Source: a virus
DNA: 34,303 nt
Virus record (IMG/VR): IMGVR_UViG_3300007512_000119
Span: 1 to 34,303 of that record
Direction: 5' to 3' (one strand)
The notes under the pieces are model-generated. The model searched no databases and was not told the origin of the DNA. It saw only the letters and a list, made by a program, of their open reading frames with translations. The position numbers and the translations under genes were made by a program. Below are positions 16,658-25,274 of the stretch, piece after piece. Each line of letters begins with the position of its first letter. Within the stretch, counting starts at the first letter, position 1.

Positions 16658-17671
16658 TTATTTTGGCAAATACCCTGGGTTGCCTAAATCTTCAGGCCCC
16701 ATCGCATGAACCCATCGGCCATTCACCCATTCATAAGTATGGCCACGGACTACCCGCATTTCGCCTGGTTTACCAATACCAAGAGGCACTTCTGGGAAGT
16801 CTGCCTCTAATTCGGATGTGCGTTTCTTCTCAACCGATGACGGTTGCCGACTGGGCCGCCGGGCCTCCCTCCTTGCGGCCAGGATGTCTTTTAACTTATT
16901 TTCATCTGCGATCTTAGGATTTAAGCCAAACCTAGATGGAGATAAACTAGAACCCCTACTAATGCCCTGGCCACCGGGAGCCCGCATTTCATTAGGGCCT
17001 CTTCCTCTAGGGGGCCCAGGCCCAGGCCCAGGCGCAGGACCCCCACGAGGCATCCCTTCAGAAAGCCCCATGCGCTTGTTGTACTCCGACAAGGTGATGT
17101 GCCCTTTGTCCAGTAGCGCCTTCAGGGCGTCCTGTTCATACCCGTCCGGCGGAGGAGCCGAACTTGTGGGCATGCCCGGCTTATCACCTTGATAGGGTCT
17201 ATATGACCCGCCTGTCGGCCTTTCTGTGTCGGGGGTATTGAAATCATTATATAGATCCTTAATGACTGAAATCATATTCGCCGCTGCTGCCCCACCAGAG
17301 GCGGCCCCTGTAGGTTCTCTGAATGTTGTGTAACGGTTTACAATATCACGCATATCTTTCGCGAATGCCCGCCCCATTTCCCGCCTTACGCCTGCTAGTT
17401 GATCGTAGCTTTTCCGACCAGCAAACATACCAGATCCAGTTTGAGCCCCAGCGCCCTGCTTCGCGTATTCCTTCAATGAACCCGCATGCAGCGCTCGGTA
17501 ATCAAGGCCAACATCGTGATACGCTTTTCTAGTCCACTCCTGCTCCTCGGCTTTCGCCGCGGCTTCCTTTTCGGCCCACTCCCTCTCCATTTTTCTCTGA
17601 TCGCTTGCGGCCCTAAAGCTCGCTCCTATCCCAGCTATACCGAGAATTGCGCTAAATGGATCAATCGGCAT
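16658..17671 (-). CDS. Small internal virion protein (T7 gp14 / P22 gp7-like)
   Basis: A 337-aa protein starting MPIDPFSAILGIAGIGASF, a hydrophobic Gly/Ala helix, followed by a long charged helix (about 22-48, QRKMEREWAEKEAAAKAEEQ). This head organisation is typical of podovirus DNA-transfer proteins that help form the channel across the cell envelope. The second half is low in complexity and rich in Pro, Gly and Arg (GPGPGPPRGRGP near 215-228), and the C-terminus has a small Trp-containing piece (TYEWVNGRWVHAMGPED). The ATG at 17671 overlaps the TAA of the short-fibre gene (TAATG) and follows GAGGGT. A start 24 codons further upstream lies inside that gene and is not preferred. The assignment is by architecture and position. 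Confidence 0.6.
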   Translation of the reverse strand: MPIDPFSAILGIAGIGASFRAASDQRKMEREWAEKEAAAKAEEQEWTRKAYHDVGLDYRALHAGSLKEYAKQGAGAQTGSGMFAGRKSYDQLAGVRREMGRAFAKDMRDIVNRYTTFREPTGAASGGAAAANMISVIKDLYNDFNTPDTERPTGGSYRPYQGDKPGMPTSSAPPPDGYEQDALKALLDKGHITLSEYNKRMGLSEGMPRGGPAPGPGPGPPRGRGPNEMRAPGGQGISRGSSLSPSRFGLNPKIADENKLKDILAARREARRPSRQPSSVEKKRTSELEADFPEVPLGIGKPGEMRVVRGHTYEWVNGRWVHAMGPEDLGNPGYLPK

Positions 17672-18402
17672 TATCCTACCCTCTCTATTTTGATATGTCC
17701 CATAACTGTAAAGTTTGCGTGAGCCACCGTTGACCTTGCCCAAGCCTGAATAGCCGCCGGGGCTGTCTCCGATCTGAGGTCGATCACGGCAGACATTGGT
17801 ATTGTAGCCACCTGTTCATGGCCATTAATAGATACAATGCCAGGGTTTATTGTAACCCCATTGGCGGTATAAATAATCGAGGATGGCGGATCAGCAGAAT
17901 CTAGATCATCACGCCTGTGTATTGCAGCGAACAAAATGGCGGCGCCAGGTGTACTAGCCCCCACTATTTCCCTATCAAATACAACATGCGCCTCAACAGA
18001 GTATGCCCCGCCCGCCTCCAAGCGCACCCAATCATTTGCGGTGTCAACGCTAATAGACCCTGACCCTATTGATGACTCAATATCCGAAGGAAGACCTAGC
18101 GCGGCACCTGCCGTTGCGCTAACCACATTCATACTACCTGTACTGATATTAACAATCTCCAACTTAGCCGTAGATCCGACACGCCCCCTGCTGTCAATCT
18201 CAAGGCCCGCCCCAACGGGGACAGTCATGCGCCCATCCTTGATCTTTACTCCATCCCCAATGCGGAGCCCCGTACTTAATTCCGCATTTGCCGCCCTCCT
18301 AACACGCGCAGAATCATTCCCAGCACCTCCGCGAGATGAATTAGCCAACGCCACGGCTCTAAGGGCCATAGCCCTACGGGCCAATGACCTAGAAATACTC
18401 AT
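17671..18402 (-). CDS. Short tail fibre: adenovirus-shaft-like repeat plus C1q-like head
   Basis: A 243-aa protein. Residues 43-75 read TGLRIGDGVKIKDGRMTVPVG and then AGLEIDSRGRV, two turns of the GL..(x)G.L.V..G.GL..D..G pattern of trimeric adenovirus-type fibre shafts. Residues 118-243 are beta-rich, with GGAYSVEAHVVFDRE, GAAILFAAIHRR and a C-terminal strand pair, like C1q/TNF-type trimeric heads. The Arg/Ala-rich N-terminus (1-40) probably anchors it to the tail. ATG 18402 has AAGGAG 7 nt upstream and an ATGA overlap with the nozzle gene; an upstream extension into that gene is not needed. It is encoded straight after the nozzle, so it probably sits at the tail tip. The repeat pattern is visible; trimerisation is inferred. 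Confidence 0.55.
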   Translation of the reverse strand: MSISRSLARRAMALRAVALANSSRGGAGNDSARVRRAANAELSTGLRIGDGVKIKDGRMTVPVGAGLEIDSRGRVGSTAKLEIVNISTGSMNVVSATAGAALGLPSDIESSIGSGSISVDTANDWVRLEAGGAYSVEAHVVFDREIVGASTPGAAILFAAIHRRDDLDSADPPSSIIYTANGVTINPGIVSINGHEQVATIPMSAVIDLRSETAPAAIQAWARSTVAHANFTVMGHIKIERVG

Positions 18403-21400
18403 GTCCGACTCCTTATCTGCCCGCCATACGAAAGGATGGCAGTAGCCTTTTCTAGCGCCCAATGCTCATCAACGGTAGAGTTGCGTAAGCGGATGTAAAT
18501 CGAATCCCCAGAGACCCGAACAAGTTGATTAGCATTCCGTCCCGCATGAATCTCTCCTCTCCATGCAGGCTCACCTAAACTATCTGGGGTGTCGGTTACG
18601 AATATCTCAATATGTACGCCAGAGAAGTTAGGGGCCAGCACCATTGCCAACTCGCTCATGGCTGCCTCAGACATATCATCGACATCTGCAATCGGCCCGA
18701 TCAGTACATAACTGTCAATGGCAGCATTCTCAGTTGGGGTATTGATGTCACTCTTTGGAATAATGCCAGCCACGCCACTTCCCCAGCGCCGAACTCGGCC
18801 ATCTCCCCCGCCCAAGAGGATCGCTCTATCTGCGCCCGCATCGCCATCAATTACGATTCCCGCCGTAGGCTGGATCTTAGCTGTAGTACTACCGAACTGG
18901 TCAATATGAAATGATTGAGAGCGCTTATCGTAGAAATAGTGATCCCTTGGCGATGCAATAGGATCACCGAATGGTATTACAAAGATGTGTATCCCATCAT
19001 CGGCATAGTTGTAAACCAGTTGGATGTAATTCGAAGACAGATCAATATCTCTGAGCCTCCGTCTAATGCGCCCGCTGGCAACATCGCGCAAGCCGCCATC
19101 CCAGGTATATAGCCCCCCTTTTGATCCAAAGAACCATAGGGCTCCCATATCGTCTTTGCAGAACGGTCTTCCCCAGGACATGCCGATCTCATCGGTAATC
19201 ATGTCAAACTCTCCCACAGATGGATCCCCGGTCATCTGCCATATAGAAGAATCACAGCCAAACCAAAGGAGGTCATTAGAGTATGGCACAATGGCATTTA
19301 TCGTATCGGGGCATAGCCCTGGGGGCGATGTTGTTCCACTCACAGCCTTAGCGGAATCGTCTGTCTGCGGATACTGATCCCAGTCATGGACATCGCCAGA
19401 TCGTGACATGTGCCAGGTGCCGGGAACATTATCGGACCTTGCCAGGACTAATCGGTTTCTCCAGAACTCAATCAGCCGAGCACGCTTAGGTATCTCTCCG
19501 AAGGAAGTCGATGGGAGCGTGTAGACTTCATTGTCTTTTGGGTTGTAGTCAAAGTAACTAAGTCCGTCTGTCATGTAGATGTGGCCATTCCCTGTCGCCG
19601 CCTGCACATACATGGTGTCTTCTTCATATAGGGCGTCAGTCAAACCACCTTCTACTTTAATAACAGTAGCGGCAAGTCCGTCATTCAGTCTATACATCTT
19701 TCCGTTCACAAGCGCAATCGTTCTGATCTCGCGTAACGCCAGAGCGGCGCTCGATGGCGACGCAGTAGCGTAACTTACTAGACTTGTTCCAATAACGAAC
19801 ATCCCATCGTTATCTGGATCCCCTCCAGAAACGACTCTATCTGTATGGGATATAACCGCTCCGTTATAATCTGGATGCAGAATCGGAACCGCTACCGCGA
19901 GCATCGCTGAGAACCCGTTGCCAAAGCCGAGTTCCGTTGAGGTTTTTGCCAGAGTAATAGAAATTAAAGAGTCCCCCGCATCTCTGCTTACTACGAGAAG
20001 GGCCATACCATCTTGGGTAGAGGCAGTATCGGCGGCAACATTATGCGGAATATATGCTCTACCATCTTCGTCTACCGCACCGCGTACATGCAAAGCATCT
20101 ACTGTTCCTGGGTTCCATCCACTTGTAGGAGTTCCTGGAACGGCCTCCATAGAGATATTATATGAAGAAGCCCAATTAAGCTCGCCGCCAGGAGTCTCCG
20201 TAAACATTCTAATACGAGGCTGCTCAATCTCCCCGTCTGGATTAGCGTCATTCCTCCCCCCCCAGGTCCATATTTGCTGAGTCCCATCGTCTTGAGTCGT
20301 GCCAAGCAACACGCCAAGACCATATCCTTGATGCTTCGCGTCGTCGCCAGAACCAATATACGGGTCATTGCCACTGTATGTTTCCTCCCATACGGCCTGC
20401 GAAGCAGTCGGACTAATCGGTTGCAATTTGAATAGACCAGCATGGGCCAACTCCCCGTCTGGATTATACCTAGACATAGTCGCATATACCGTTCCGCTCT
20501 CAGCAACAGCCATTCGCCCTACATGTCGGTCATCAGCCGTTGGGGCTGAAGCGTCTGTCCCAAGCCCTCCTAATGATGAAGAAGCGTAGGTACTGTTAGT
20601 GTCTGCAGAAGGAGGCTCATCGAATACATACTCTGGGTATCTAAGCAACTTATAGGTTGCTTCACTCACCCCATCATCTACAACTCCCCATACAAAGAGA
20701 TCCAGCCCATAGATAGCCATATCCAGAACGAACATGTTTGGATTGATGGTCCATGCCAGCCCATAAGAATCATCGGCTTTGTGTTCATAGCAATGGATCA
20801 TGCTATACAACTCGGATGTTGCCCCAGCAGCATGCCCAGTTGCCACAAAAACATTACGGAATAGATCAACCGCTAGAGTGGCCGTATTTAGAGCATTACC
20901 AGTAACCGCGCTCTCATAGTGGGCTGCATCGAATGTATGGGTCTCTTCACCATCAGGATTCAAAACTCTAACGCGACCCCACTGGCCGAGAATGTAATAA
21001 CTCCCAAACGAGTCCCTGATAATATCAGTACAGTTCTCTGCTCCTTGGTCCGCCGATGCCTCAAACTCTTTGGAGGTTGAAGATGTCCAAACATACGGAT
21101 TCACCTCTCTAGTAACTGAGGCGATTAGCGCAATCTTCTTATTGGCTATAGCGGTTTGGACTAATTCGCCATCTCCATACTGCCCGAGACCCGCCCTTTG
21201 GGATCCACGCAACCTTCCAGTCTGAACATCGAAGGAGCGCATATTGCGTTCATCTCTGCTAGTGCCTGGCTCTTGAGATGAGAACGAGAAGGTCTCTGAG
21301 ACCCCTCCGAACGGATATGGGATCTGGGTTAGCTCTCGCTTTATCGAGCTTTCATCTCCAATAGCATCTCGCAGGAGCTTGCGTGCTTTATCCTGCTCAG

Positions 21401-21407
21401 TTGCCAT
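18399..21407 (-). CDS. Tail nozzle / tail tubular protein B, beta-propeller (T7 gp12-like)
   Basis: A 1002-aa beta-rich protein. The stretch near 645-790 is diagnostic for phage nozzle/stabilisation proteins: FWRNRLVLARSD, TWHMSRSGDVHDWD, a DDSAKAVSGT segment, LLWFGCDSSIWQMTGDP, IGMSWGRPF, then GALWFFGSKGGLYTWDG. These repeats form propeller blades that extend the tail below the adaptor. It is longer than T7 gp12 (about 800 aa); the extra length lies in N-terminal and middle blades carrying recurrent Gly/Asp/Trp motifs. The ATG at 21407 follows the adaptor's TAA without a gap and has GGAGGA about 9 nt upstream. Synteny with the adaptor supports the call. Confidence 0.8.
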   Translation of the reverse strand: MATEQDKARKLLRDAIGDESSIKRELTQIPYPFGGVSETFSFSSQEPGTSRDERNMRSFDVQTGRLRGSQRAGLGQYGDGELVQTAIANKKIALIASVTREVNPYVWTSSTSKEFEASADQGAENCTDIIRDSFGSYYILGQWGRVRVLNPDGEETHTFDAAHYESAVTGNALNTATLAVDLFRNVFVATGHAAGATSELYSMIHCYEHKADDSYGLAWTINPNMFVLDMAIYGLDLFVWGVVDDGVSEATYKLLRYPEYVFDEPPSADTNSTYASSSLGGLGTDASAPTADDRHVGRMAVAESGTVYATMSRYNPDGELAHAGLFKLQPISPTASQAVWEETYSGNDPYIGSGDDAKHQGYGLGVLLGTTQDDGTQQIWTWGGRNDANPDGEIEQPRIRMFTETPGGELNWASSYNISMEAVPGTPTSGWNPGTVDALHVRGAVDEDGRAYIPHNVAADTASTQDGMALLVVSRDAGDSLISITLAKTSTELGFGNGFSAMLAVAVPILHPDYNGAVISHTDRVVSGGDPDNDGMFVIGTSLVSYATASPSSAALALREIRTIALVNGKMYRLNDGLAATVIKVEGGLTDALYEEDTMYVQAATGNGHIYMTDGLSYFDYNPKDNEVYTLPSTSFGEIPKRARLIEFWRNRLVLARSDNVPGTWHMSRSGDVHDWDQYPQTDDSAKAVSGTTSPPGLCPDTINAIVPYSNDLLWFGCDSSIWQMTGDPSVGEFDMITDEIGMSWGRPFCKDDMGALWFFGSKGGLYTWDGGLRDVASGRIRRRLRDIDLSSNYIQLVYNYADDGIHIFVIPFGDPIASPRDHYFYDKRSQSFHIDQFGSTTAKIQPTAGIVIDGDAGADRAILLGGGDGRVRRWGSGVAGIIPKSDINTPTENAAIDSYVLIGPIADVDDMSEAAMSELAMVLAPNFSGVHIEIFVTDTPDSLGEPAWRGEIHAGRNANQLVRVSGDSIYIRLRNSTVDEHWALEKATAILSYGGQIRSRT

Positions 21408-22511
21408 TTAGCTCGGTCCTCCGACACTCCCGTAATTCCACATGGGGGAGACCCCGCTTAGCTCTGCAGCGGCAGACCCGTGCAGAATCGGCCCGTATGA
21501 CGGGTGTAGTTGCGCGTCTCTTGTACGCACATCCTTGAACATGCTAGATCCACGAATGGCCCCTAGCCTTCTGGCAATATCAGCCTCAGAGTCTCTCTCG
21601 TACCCGAGGGCGAAGGTTCGCACCATCTGCAGGTACAGCGGCTCCATGAATGCTGGGACGCTGATCGCATCCTTGTCCCCGCGAATGAATCGCCATCCTG
21701 CGCGGAAGTATGCCGTCAAGCCGTCAATCTTATCTGCGCCTGGTGTCGGCCACAGGTCAAGGCGGGGGCGAGGGGCACCGCCGGGGCCGGAGACAGTATG
21801 GGCATTGGCGCTGGCCACTCCACTCCCGTTCAGGTTAATCTCAGCCGTGGCATTCGTAGCAACGGAAAAGGTGTCGGCAATATAATCACCTGCTATATTC
21901 GATCTAACCTCAAACGCCGCGGTGCCATCACCAACGGCATGAACAGTAAGATCGGGCGCATCGTTAATTGCATTTATAAGATTTGTCGCGCAATCTATTG
22001 CGGTGATTGCCCTTGCAACATATCGAGCAGTCGATGAAAAGACTAAAGTATCAAGATCGTCGCTAGTAAAATTAAATACCACCGTAGATCCGCCGCTAAC
22101 AATACTAAAGGTAGTAGTGCCCGCAGGGGTTGACATAACCTTCACATCTGCATAACTCTTTACCTCCCTCGGCGAATAAACAACCGCAGCGAGGTAATGC
22201 AGCGCAGTCCCAGACGAATCCGCCCGGTGACGCGCAATCTGATCCGGGGTCGTTAGTTCGATCCCAGCATTGAGGGAGTTGCTGGCTACCACAGACATCA
22301 GTTCCCTGAAATTCTCTGGTAGCCAGACATGGTCTACTCCAGAGCGCAGACTCAGAAAAGCCTGCGCCCCTTCAAGCCACCGCCAGGAGTGCATGTTCAC
22401 AAGCGACTCCCCCGCATCGTTCAAGATTCGCAGACCCCCAACAGTCGGCATCTTGTCGGATGAGAGAGCATGTCGCACATGCCCAAGCGCTTCCTTGGCG
22501 GTGAGGGTCAT
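21408..22511 (-). CDS. Head-tail adaptor / tail tubular protein A (T7 gp11-like) with inserted domain
   Basis: A 367-aa connector protein expected to sit as a ring between portal and nozzle. The N-terminal 115 residues (EALGHVRHALSS, ILNDAGESLVNMHSWRWL, WLPENFREL) and the C-terminal part (LDLWPTPGADK, LTAYFRAGWRFI, VPAFMEPLYLQMVRTFALGYE) match the podovirus adaptor layout. T7 gp11 has about 196 residues; the extra length is mainly a beta-rich insert at about 121-245 (TTTFSIVSGGSTVVFNF, ATNLINAINDAPDLTVHAVG, AFEVRSNIAGDYI), a module seen in various phage surface proteins. The ATG at 22511 overlaps the TAA of the preceding decoration-like gene. Confidence 0.75.
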   Translation of the reverse strand: MTLTAKEALGHVRHALSSDKMPTVGGLRILNDAGESLVNMHSWRWLEGAQAFLSLRSGVDHVWLPENFRELMSVVASNSLNAGIELTTPDQIARHRADSSGTALHYLAAVVYSPREVKSYADVKVMSTPAGTTTFSIVSGGSTVVFNFTSDDLDTLVFSSTARYVARAITAIDCATNLINAINDAPDLTVHAVGDGTAAFEVRSNIAGDYIADTFSVATNATAEINLNGSGVASANAHTVSGPGGAPRPRLDLWPTPGADKIDGLTAYFRAGWRFIRGDKDAISVPAFMEPLYLQMVRTFALGYERDSEADIARRLGAIRGSSMFKDVRTRDAQLHPSYGPILHGSAAAELSGVSPMWNYGSVGGPS

Positions 22512-23065
22512 TAGCTAGAAGTCCCTGATGAAAAGCCTGAAATCCCATCGAAAAGAACCGTAAGCAAGGCAGGTATAGGATCGTCTAATTCATCTACAGG
22601 CGCAGTCTCTAAGGCGATCCCTATAACCTTAGTTCTTGTAGCTCCAGTAGCATTTGGGACTGCCGCAAATTTACCTAAGTACCCAGCAGTATCTAATGAC
22701 CCCGCCAAACTATCTCCCGCAACAACCCCTATTGAGGCACTTCCCCAGCATTGAGCAGATACAATGCCCCTTATCTGGAATTTGATTACCTTGGCAGGAT
22801 CAGTAGATGCTTCCATAGCGATTGCAAACATCCGATTGGGCGTGGCAAATCCTTGGGTAGCACCAGGATGTTTGAGGGCCTCATCCCACAGTTTTCTAGT
22901 GTTGTTGAGAACAATAATACATAGGTCCCCAATAGCAATAGCATTGCCCGTATCATTCGCTTGATAAGTCCTGCAAAAAGCAAATTCATCAATAAACCGA
23001 ATCCCGCCTCTTGTAGTGCCGGAATCAAACCTAACCCCTTGCTTCTCAATATGTGTTGAACTCAT
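22511..23065 (-). CDS. Capsid decoration-like protein, paralogue 3
   Basis: A 184-aa beta-rich protein, third of three tandem relatives after the capsid gene. It shares with paralogue 2 the start MSST, the IGDL motif, the block FAIAMEASTDPAKVIKFQIRG, the segment GATRTKVIGIAL, and the ending VLFDGISGFSSGTSS. The layout resembles small phage head-decoration proteins (DUF2190-like), which bind the outside of the shell. It has a longer N-terminal arm than the other two. No ribosome site is clear upstream; translation is probably coupled to paralogue 2, whose TAA ends 2 nt before. The family relation to decoration proteins is inferred from position, size and composition. Confidence 0.6.
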   Translation of the reverse strand: MSSTHIEKQGVRFDSGTTRGGIRFIDEFAFCRTYQANDTGNAIAIGDLCIIVLNNTRKLWDEALKHPGATQGFATPNRMFAIAMEASTDPAKVIKFQIRGIVSAQCWGSASIGVVAGDSLAGSLDTAGYLGKFAAVPNATGATRTKVIGIALETAPVDELDDPIPALLTVLFDGISGFSSGTSS

Positions 23066-23067
23066 TA

Positions 23068-23580
23068 TTAGGCAGAGGTAGCAGCAGAAAACCCAGAGAT
23101 CCCGTCAAAAAGAACATTAGCGAGAAGTCCCGCACCAGCAGGGTTCCCCATAGAGATAGCAATAACTTTAGATCTTGCAGCTCCAGTACTGGCAGGGACC
23201 CCGCCGAACTCCTCCAATCGTCCAGTATTGGATAACGATGGAGCCAAAGTTTTATTGTTACCAACTACTGCTTCACAGGAAGCCTGGACAATACCGCGCA
23301 CCTGAAGTTTGATAACTTTCGTATCAGAAGCTGAGGCATCCATAGCTATGCCATAGATAAGACCGGGGGCGGTATTAGCGACTGTGGCTGCAGCATGTCG
23401 CTTGCACTTATCAAACTTGCTTGTCGAGGCATTCCACTCAATCAATACCAAGTCGCCAACAACAATGGCAGTACCAGAGGCGGCATCGTAAGTGGTGCAG
23501 TAATGTACTTCCTTACTCCACCTAATGCCCTCCGCTGAACTACTGGGGGAGGGGATGCCATAAGTGACGGTAGAACTCAT
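23068..23580 (-). CDS. Capsid decoration-like protein, paralogue 2
   Basis: A 170-aa beta-rich protein clearly related to the 184-aa neighbour: YGIAMDASASDTKVIKLQVRG, GAARSKVIAISM and the C-terminal VLFDGISGFSAATSA line up closely. It differs in loops and in having a shorter N-terminus. It likely decorates or cements the capsid lattice. The ATG at 23580 has AAGGAT about 6 nt upstream, and the gene is separated from paralogue 1 by a strong UUCG hairpin. Why three variants are kept is unknown; different lattice sites or a vertex-specific use are possible. Confidence 0.6.
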   Translation of the reverse strand: MSSTVTYGIPSPSSSAEGIRWSKEVHYCTTYDAASGTAIVVGDLVLIEWNASTSKFDKCKRHAAATVANTAPGLIYGIAMDASASDTKVIKLQVRGIVQASCEAVVGNNKTLAPSLSNTGRLEEFGGVPASTGAARSKVIAISMGNPAGAGLLANVLFDGISGFSAATSA

Positions 23581-23599
23581 TTCTTGATCCTTGAGTAAC

Positions 23600-23623
23600 G
23601 GGCCGAGGCCGAAGCCCCGGCCC
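23600..23623 (-). promoter_or_regulatory. Strong UUCG hairpin between decoration genes
   Basis: On the minus strand GGGCCGGGGC pairs with GCCTCGGCCC (10 pairs, one G-U) around a C(TTCG)G tetraloop, one of the most stable RNA loop types. No U-run follows, so it is not a classical terminator. It lies directly after the capsid and first decoration gene and could protect their mRNA 3' end or reduce transcription downstream. Confidence 0.55.
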
Positions 23624-23630
23624 TAAATTA

Positions 23631-24098
23631 TCAGTCCGTGAAGGCCCCAGCGAATCCGTTGATGCCGTCAAAGATAAAGGTAGAAACCTCATCATTCACG
23701 GCAGTATCCACCGAGAAACCTACACACTTCTCTCCAGCAGTTGCCAGCGCCAACTTACCAGTAGTATCAAGAGATACCTCAACGCCAAGACCGGGACCCG
23801 GCGTTCCATTAGCAATGGCCTCAACCATACCAGCAAAACGGAACATTCCAGTCTTGCCAGCAGCAACAGTCTCAAGAGCGACACATGCAATGCCTGTATC
23901 AACACTCTCAATATCGTCGGATGCGCCTGCAATCGCGGTAGGAACAATGACCGTAGTAAAGGTGTCGTTAACTACAGTGTCCTTAGACACCATCATAATA
24001 TCGCCCTTGGTGCACCCTGGGGTGCATGTCATAAGGTAGTCGATACTGGCAAAGCGCAAACCAATCCCAGGCCCCGCTGTAGGAATACTCATAGTCAT
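23631..24098 (-). CDS. Capsid decoration-like protein, paralogue 1
   Basis: A 155-aa beta-rich protein directly after the major capsid gene. It is the most diverged of the three: it keeps the GLRF start region, the TKGDIMMV block (equivalent to IGDL), TGMFRFAGMVEA (equivalent to the IKxQxRGIV strand), TGKLALATAGEKCVGFSV and the ending FIFDGINGFAGAF. Position next to the capsid gene and size fit a head-decoration or head-stabilising protein. AGGAGA about 8 nt before ATG 24098 suggests strong translation. The stop is TGA, followed by the UUCG hairpin. Confidence 0.6.
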   Translation of the reverse strand: MTMSIPTAGPGIGLRFASIDYLMTCTPGCTKGDIMMVSKDTVVNDTFTTVIVPTAIAGASDDIESVDTGIACVALETVAAGKTGMFRFAGMVEAIANGTPGPGLGVEVSLDTTGKLALATAGEKCVGFSVDTAVNDEVSTFIFDGINGFAGAFTD

Positions 24099-24117
24099 TT
24101 TTCAATTCTCCTATAGA

Positions 24118-25263
24118 TCAAAAGCCTGCCCAGTCTGCAGTCGGTTCAAGAATGCCCTGGCGCTGCCGACTACGACAGATAAAGTTATACCAAGAGTCAA
24201 CAGGCTTAACCGTAGTGAACGGCTGGTTCGGGTGACGCATAGTGGGGTGAGAGTACATATATCGCGAAGTGTGATACACATATTTCATATAATTAGCATT
24301 AATGAAATAATAGCGAGGGCCCAAGAAATTAGCGTTAGCCTCCGTCTTAGTGCCATCGTCATAAACAGCAATATCATTAAGAGACGAGACATACTCCATA
24401 TCAATGCCCGCGAATTGCGGCTTCATGTAGTGGGGATCCTGTCTAGACGAACTAACAAAAGTATCTTGAGATCGGCGTAGAGCCTTCACATATTCACCAT
24501 GCCCCTTCTTAGAGCAGGCGATAAACATAGCGTTCATCTCGGCATTCTCAAAATACTCCTGATGGCTAGGCGGGGGGATGAATTTCACATCCTGCCACAT
24601 TTGATCAAACCCATAAAAGAGCGCTGAGTCGCGGGCCGCATCATCAGTGCCACCGCCACAGGTCCCAACTTGATTCGCCCACTTAGGATAAGTGGTCATG
24701 TTGACATTCTGAAGATCAGTACCACTCCAAGAATCCAATTTAGTCCCGGCATCGTTAATAAAGCAAGGAAGGCTATAAGGCCTAGTACCGGCGGCAGTTT
24801 CCATCTCGGTTTCATTCGGCACAGCAAAGATCGCATCCTCACAGCCGTTCAAAAGCGAAGTCCAGAGGCGTTGCTCTTTACTGCGCTTAAGTGTCTTGAA
24901 TGTTTGGTGCCGACCATTACGGCCCATTCCACCAGTATTCAATTCAATTTCCTGATCCGTCCATGACATATGGTCAACACTAAATCGCCAGGAAATTTCC
25001 CAGTTAGTGAGGACCTGTGGGTTCTGCCAACTGAATGTGTCGTTCGGCTGGTAGAACTGGAATGTGGACGCCTCATCAAACATGATCTCATCTTTGATTG
25101 TTGATCCACCCTGGATTGTTTCTGAAGGTCCCTTACCGCGCATAAAACGCCGCAAGAGGTAATTGTTTTTCACCGCTTCATTGACGATCTGATCGGCACC
25201 CGTCAAATACGAGGGTCCCGTCGTGTCCATGAAGTCGTTGAAGGTTGAAAGCGCAGAGCCCAC
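24118..25263 (-). CDS. Major capsid protein (HK97-fold type)
   Basis: A 381-aa protein encoded right after the scaffold, the usual podovirus capsid position. It has a helical N-terminal arm (TFNDFMDTTGPSYLTGADQIV), an extended-loop-like region with FQFYQPNDTFSWQNPQ, a long helix TFKTLKRSKEQRLWTSLLNGCEDAIF near 122-147, and a C-terminal strand region with RYYFINANYMKYVYHTSRY. These suit phage capsid proteins of about 350-400 aa. The start codon is GTG at 25263, with AGGAGA 7 nt upstream, unusual for what should be the most abundant protein. It is separated from the scaffold stop by 11 nt; the scaffold's TAG lies inside its ribosome site. Confidence 0.75.
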   Translation of the reverse strand: MGSALSTFNDFMDTTGPSYLTGADQIVNEAVKNNYLLRRFMRGKGPSETIQGGSTIKDEIMFDEASTFQFYQPNDTFSWQNPQVLTNWEISWRFSVDHMSWTDQEIELNTGGMGRNGRHQTFKTLKRSKEQRLWTSLLNGCEDAIFAVPNETEMETAAGTRPYSLPCFINDAGTKLDSWSGTDLQNVNMTTYPKWANQVGTCGGGTDDAARDSALFYGFDQMWQDVKFIPPPSHQEYFENAEMNAMFIACSKKGHGEYVKALRRSQDTFVSSSRQDPHYMKPQFAGIDMEYVSSLNDIAVYDDGTKTEANANFLGPRYYFINANYMKYVYHTSRYMYSHPTMRHPNQPFTTVKPVDSWYNFICRSRQRQGILEPTADWAGF

Positions 25264-25274
25264 GATAAATTCTC

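Noticed and set aside
16658-17743. Longer start for the 337-aa internal protein at 17743
   Set aside because: The extension overlaps the fibre gene; ATG 17671 has a TAATG overlap, a purine-rich ribosome site and the hydrophobic N-terminus typical of the class.
17671-18462. Longer start for the short-fibre gene at 18462
   Set aside because: The extra 20 residues lie inside the nozzle gene; the ATG at 18402 has AAGGAG and an ATGA overlap.
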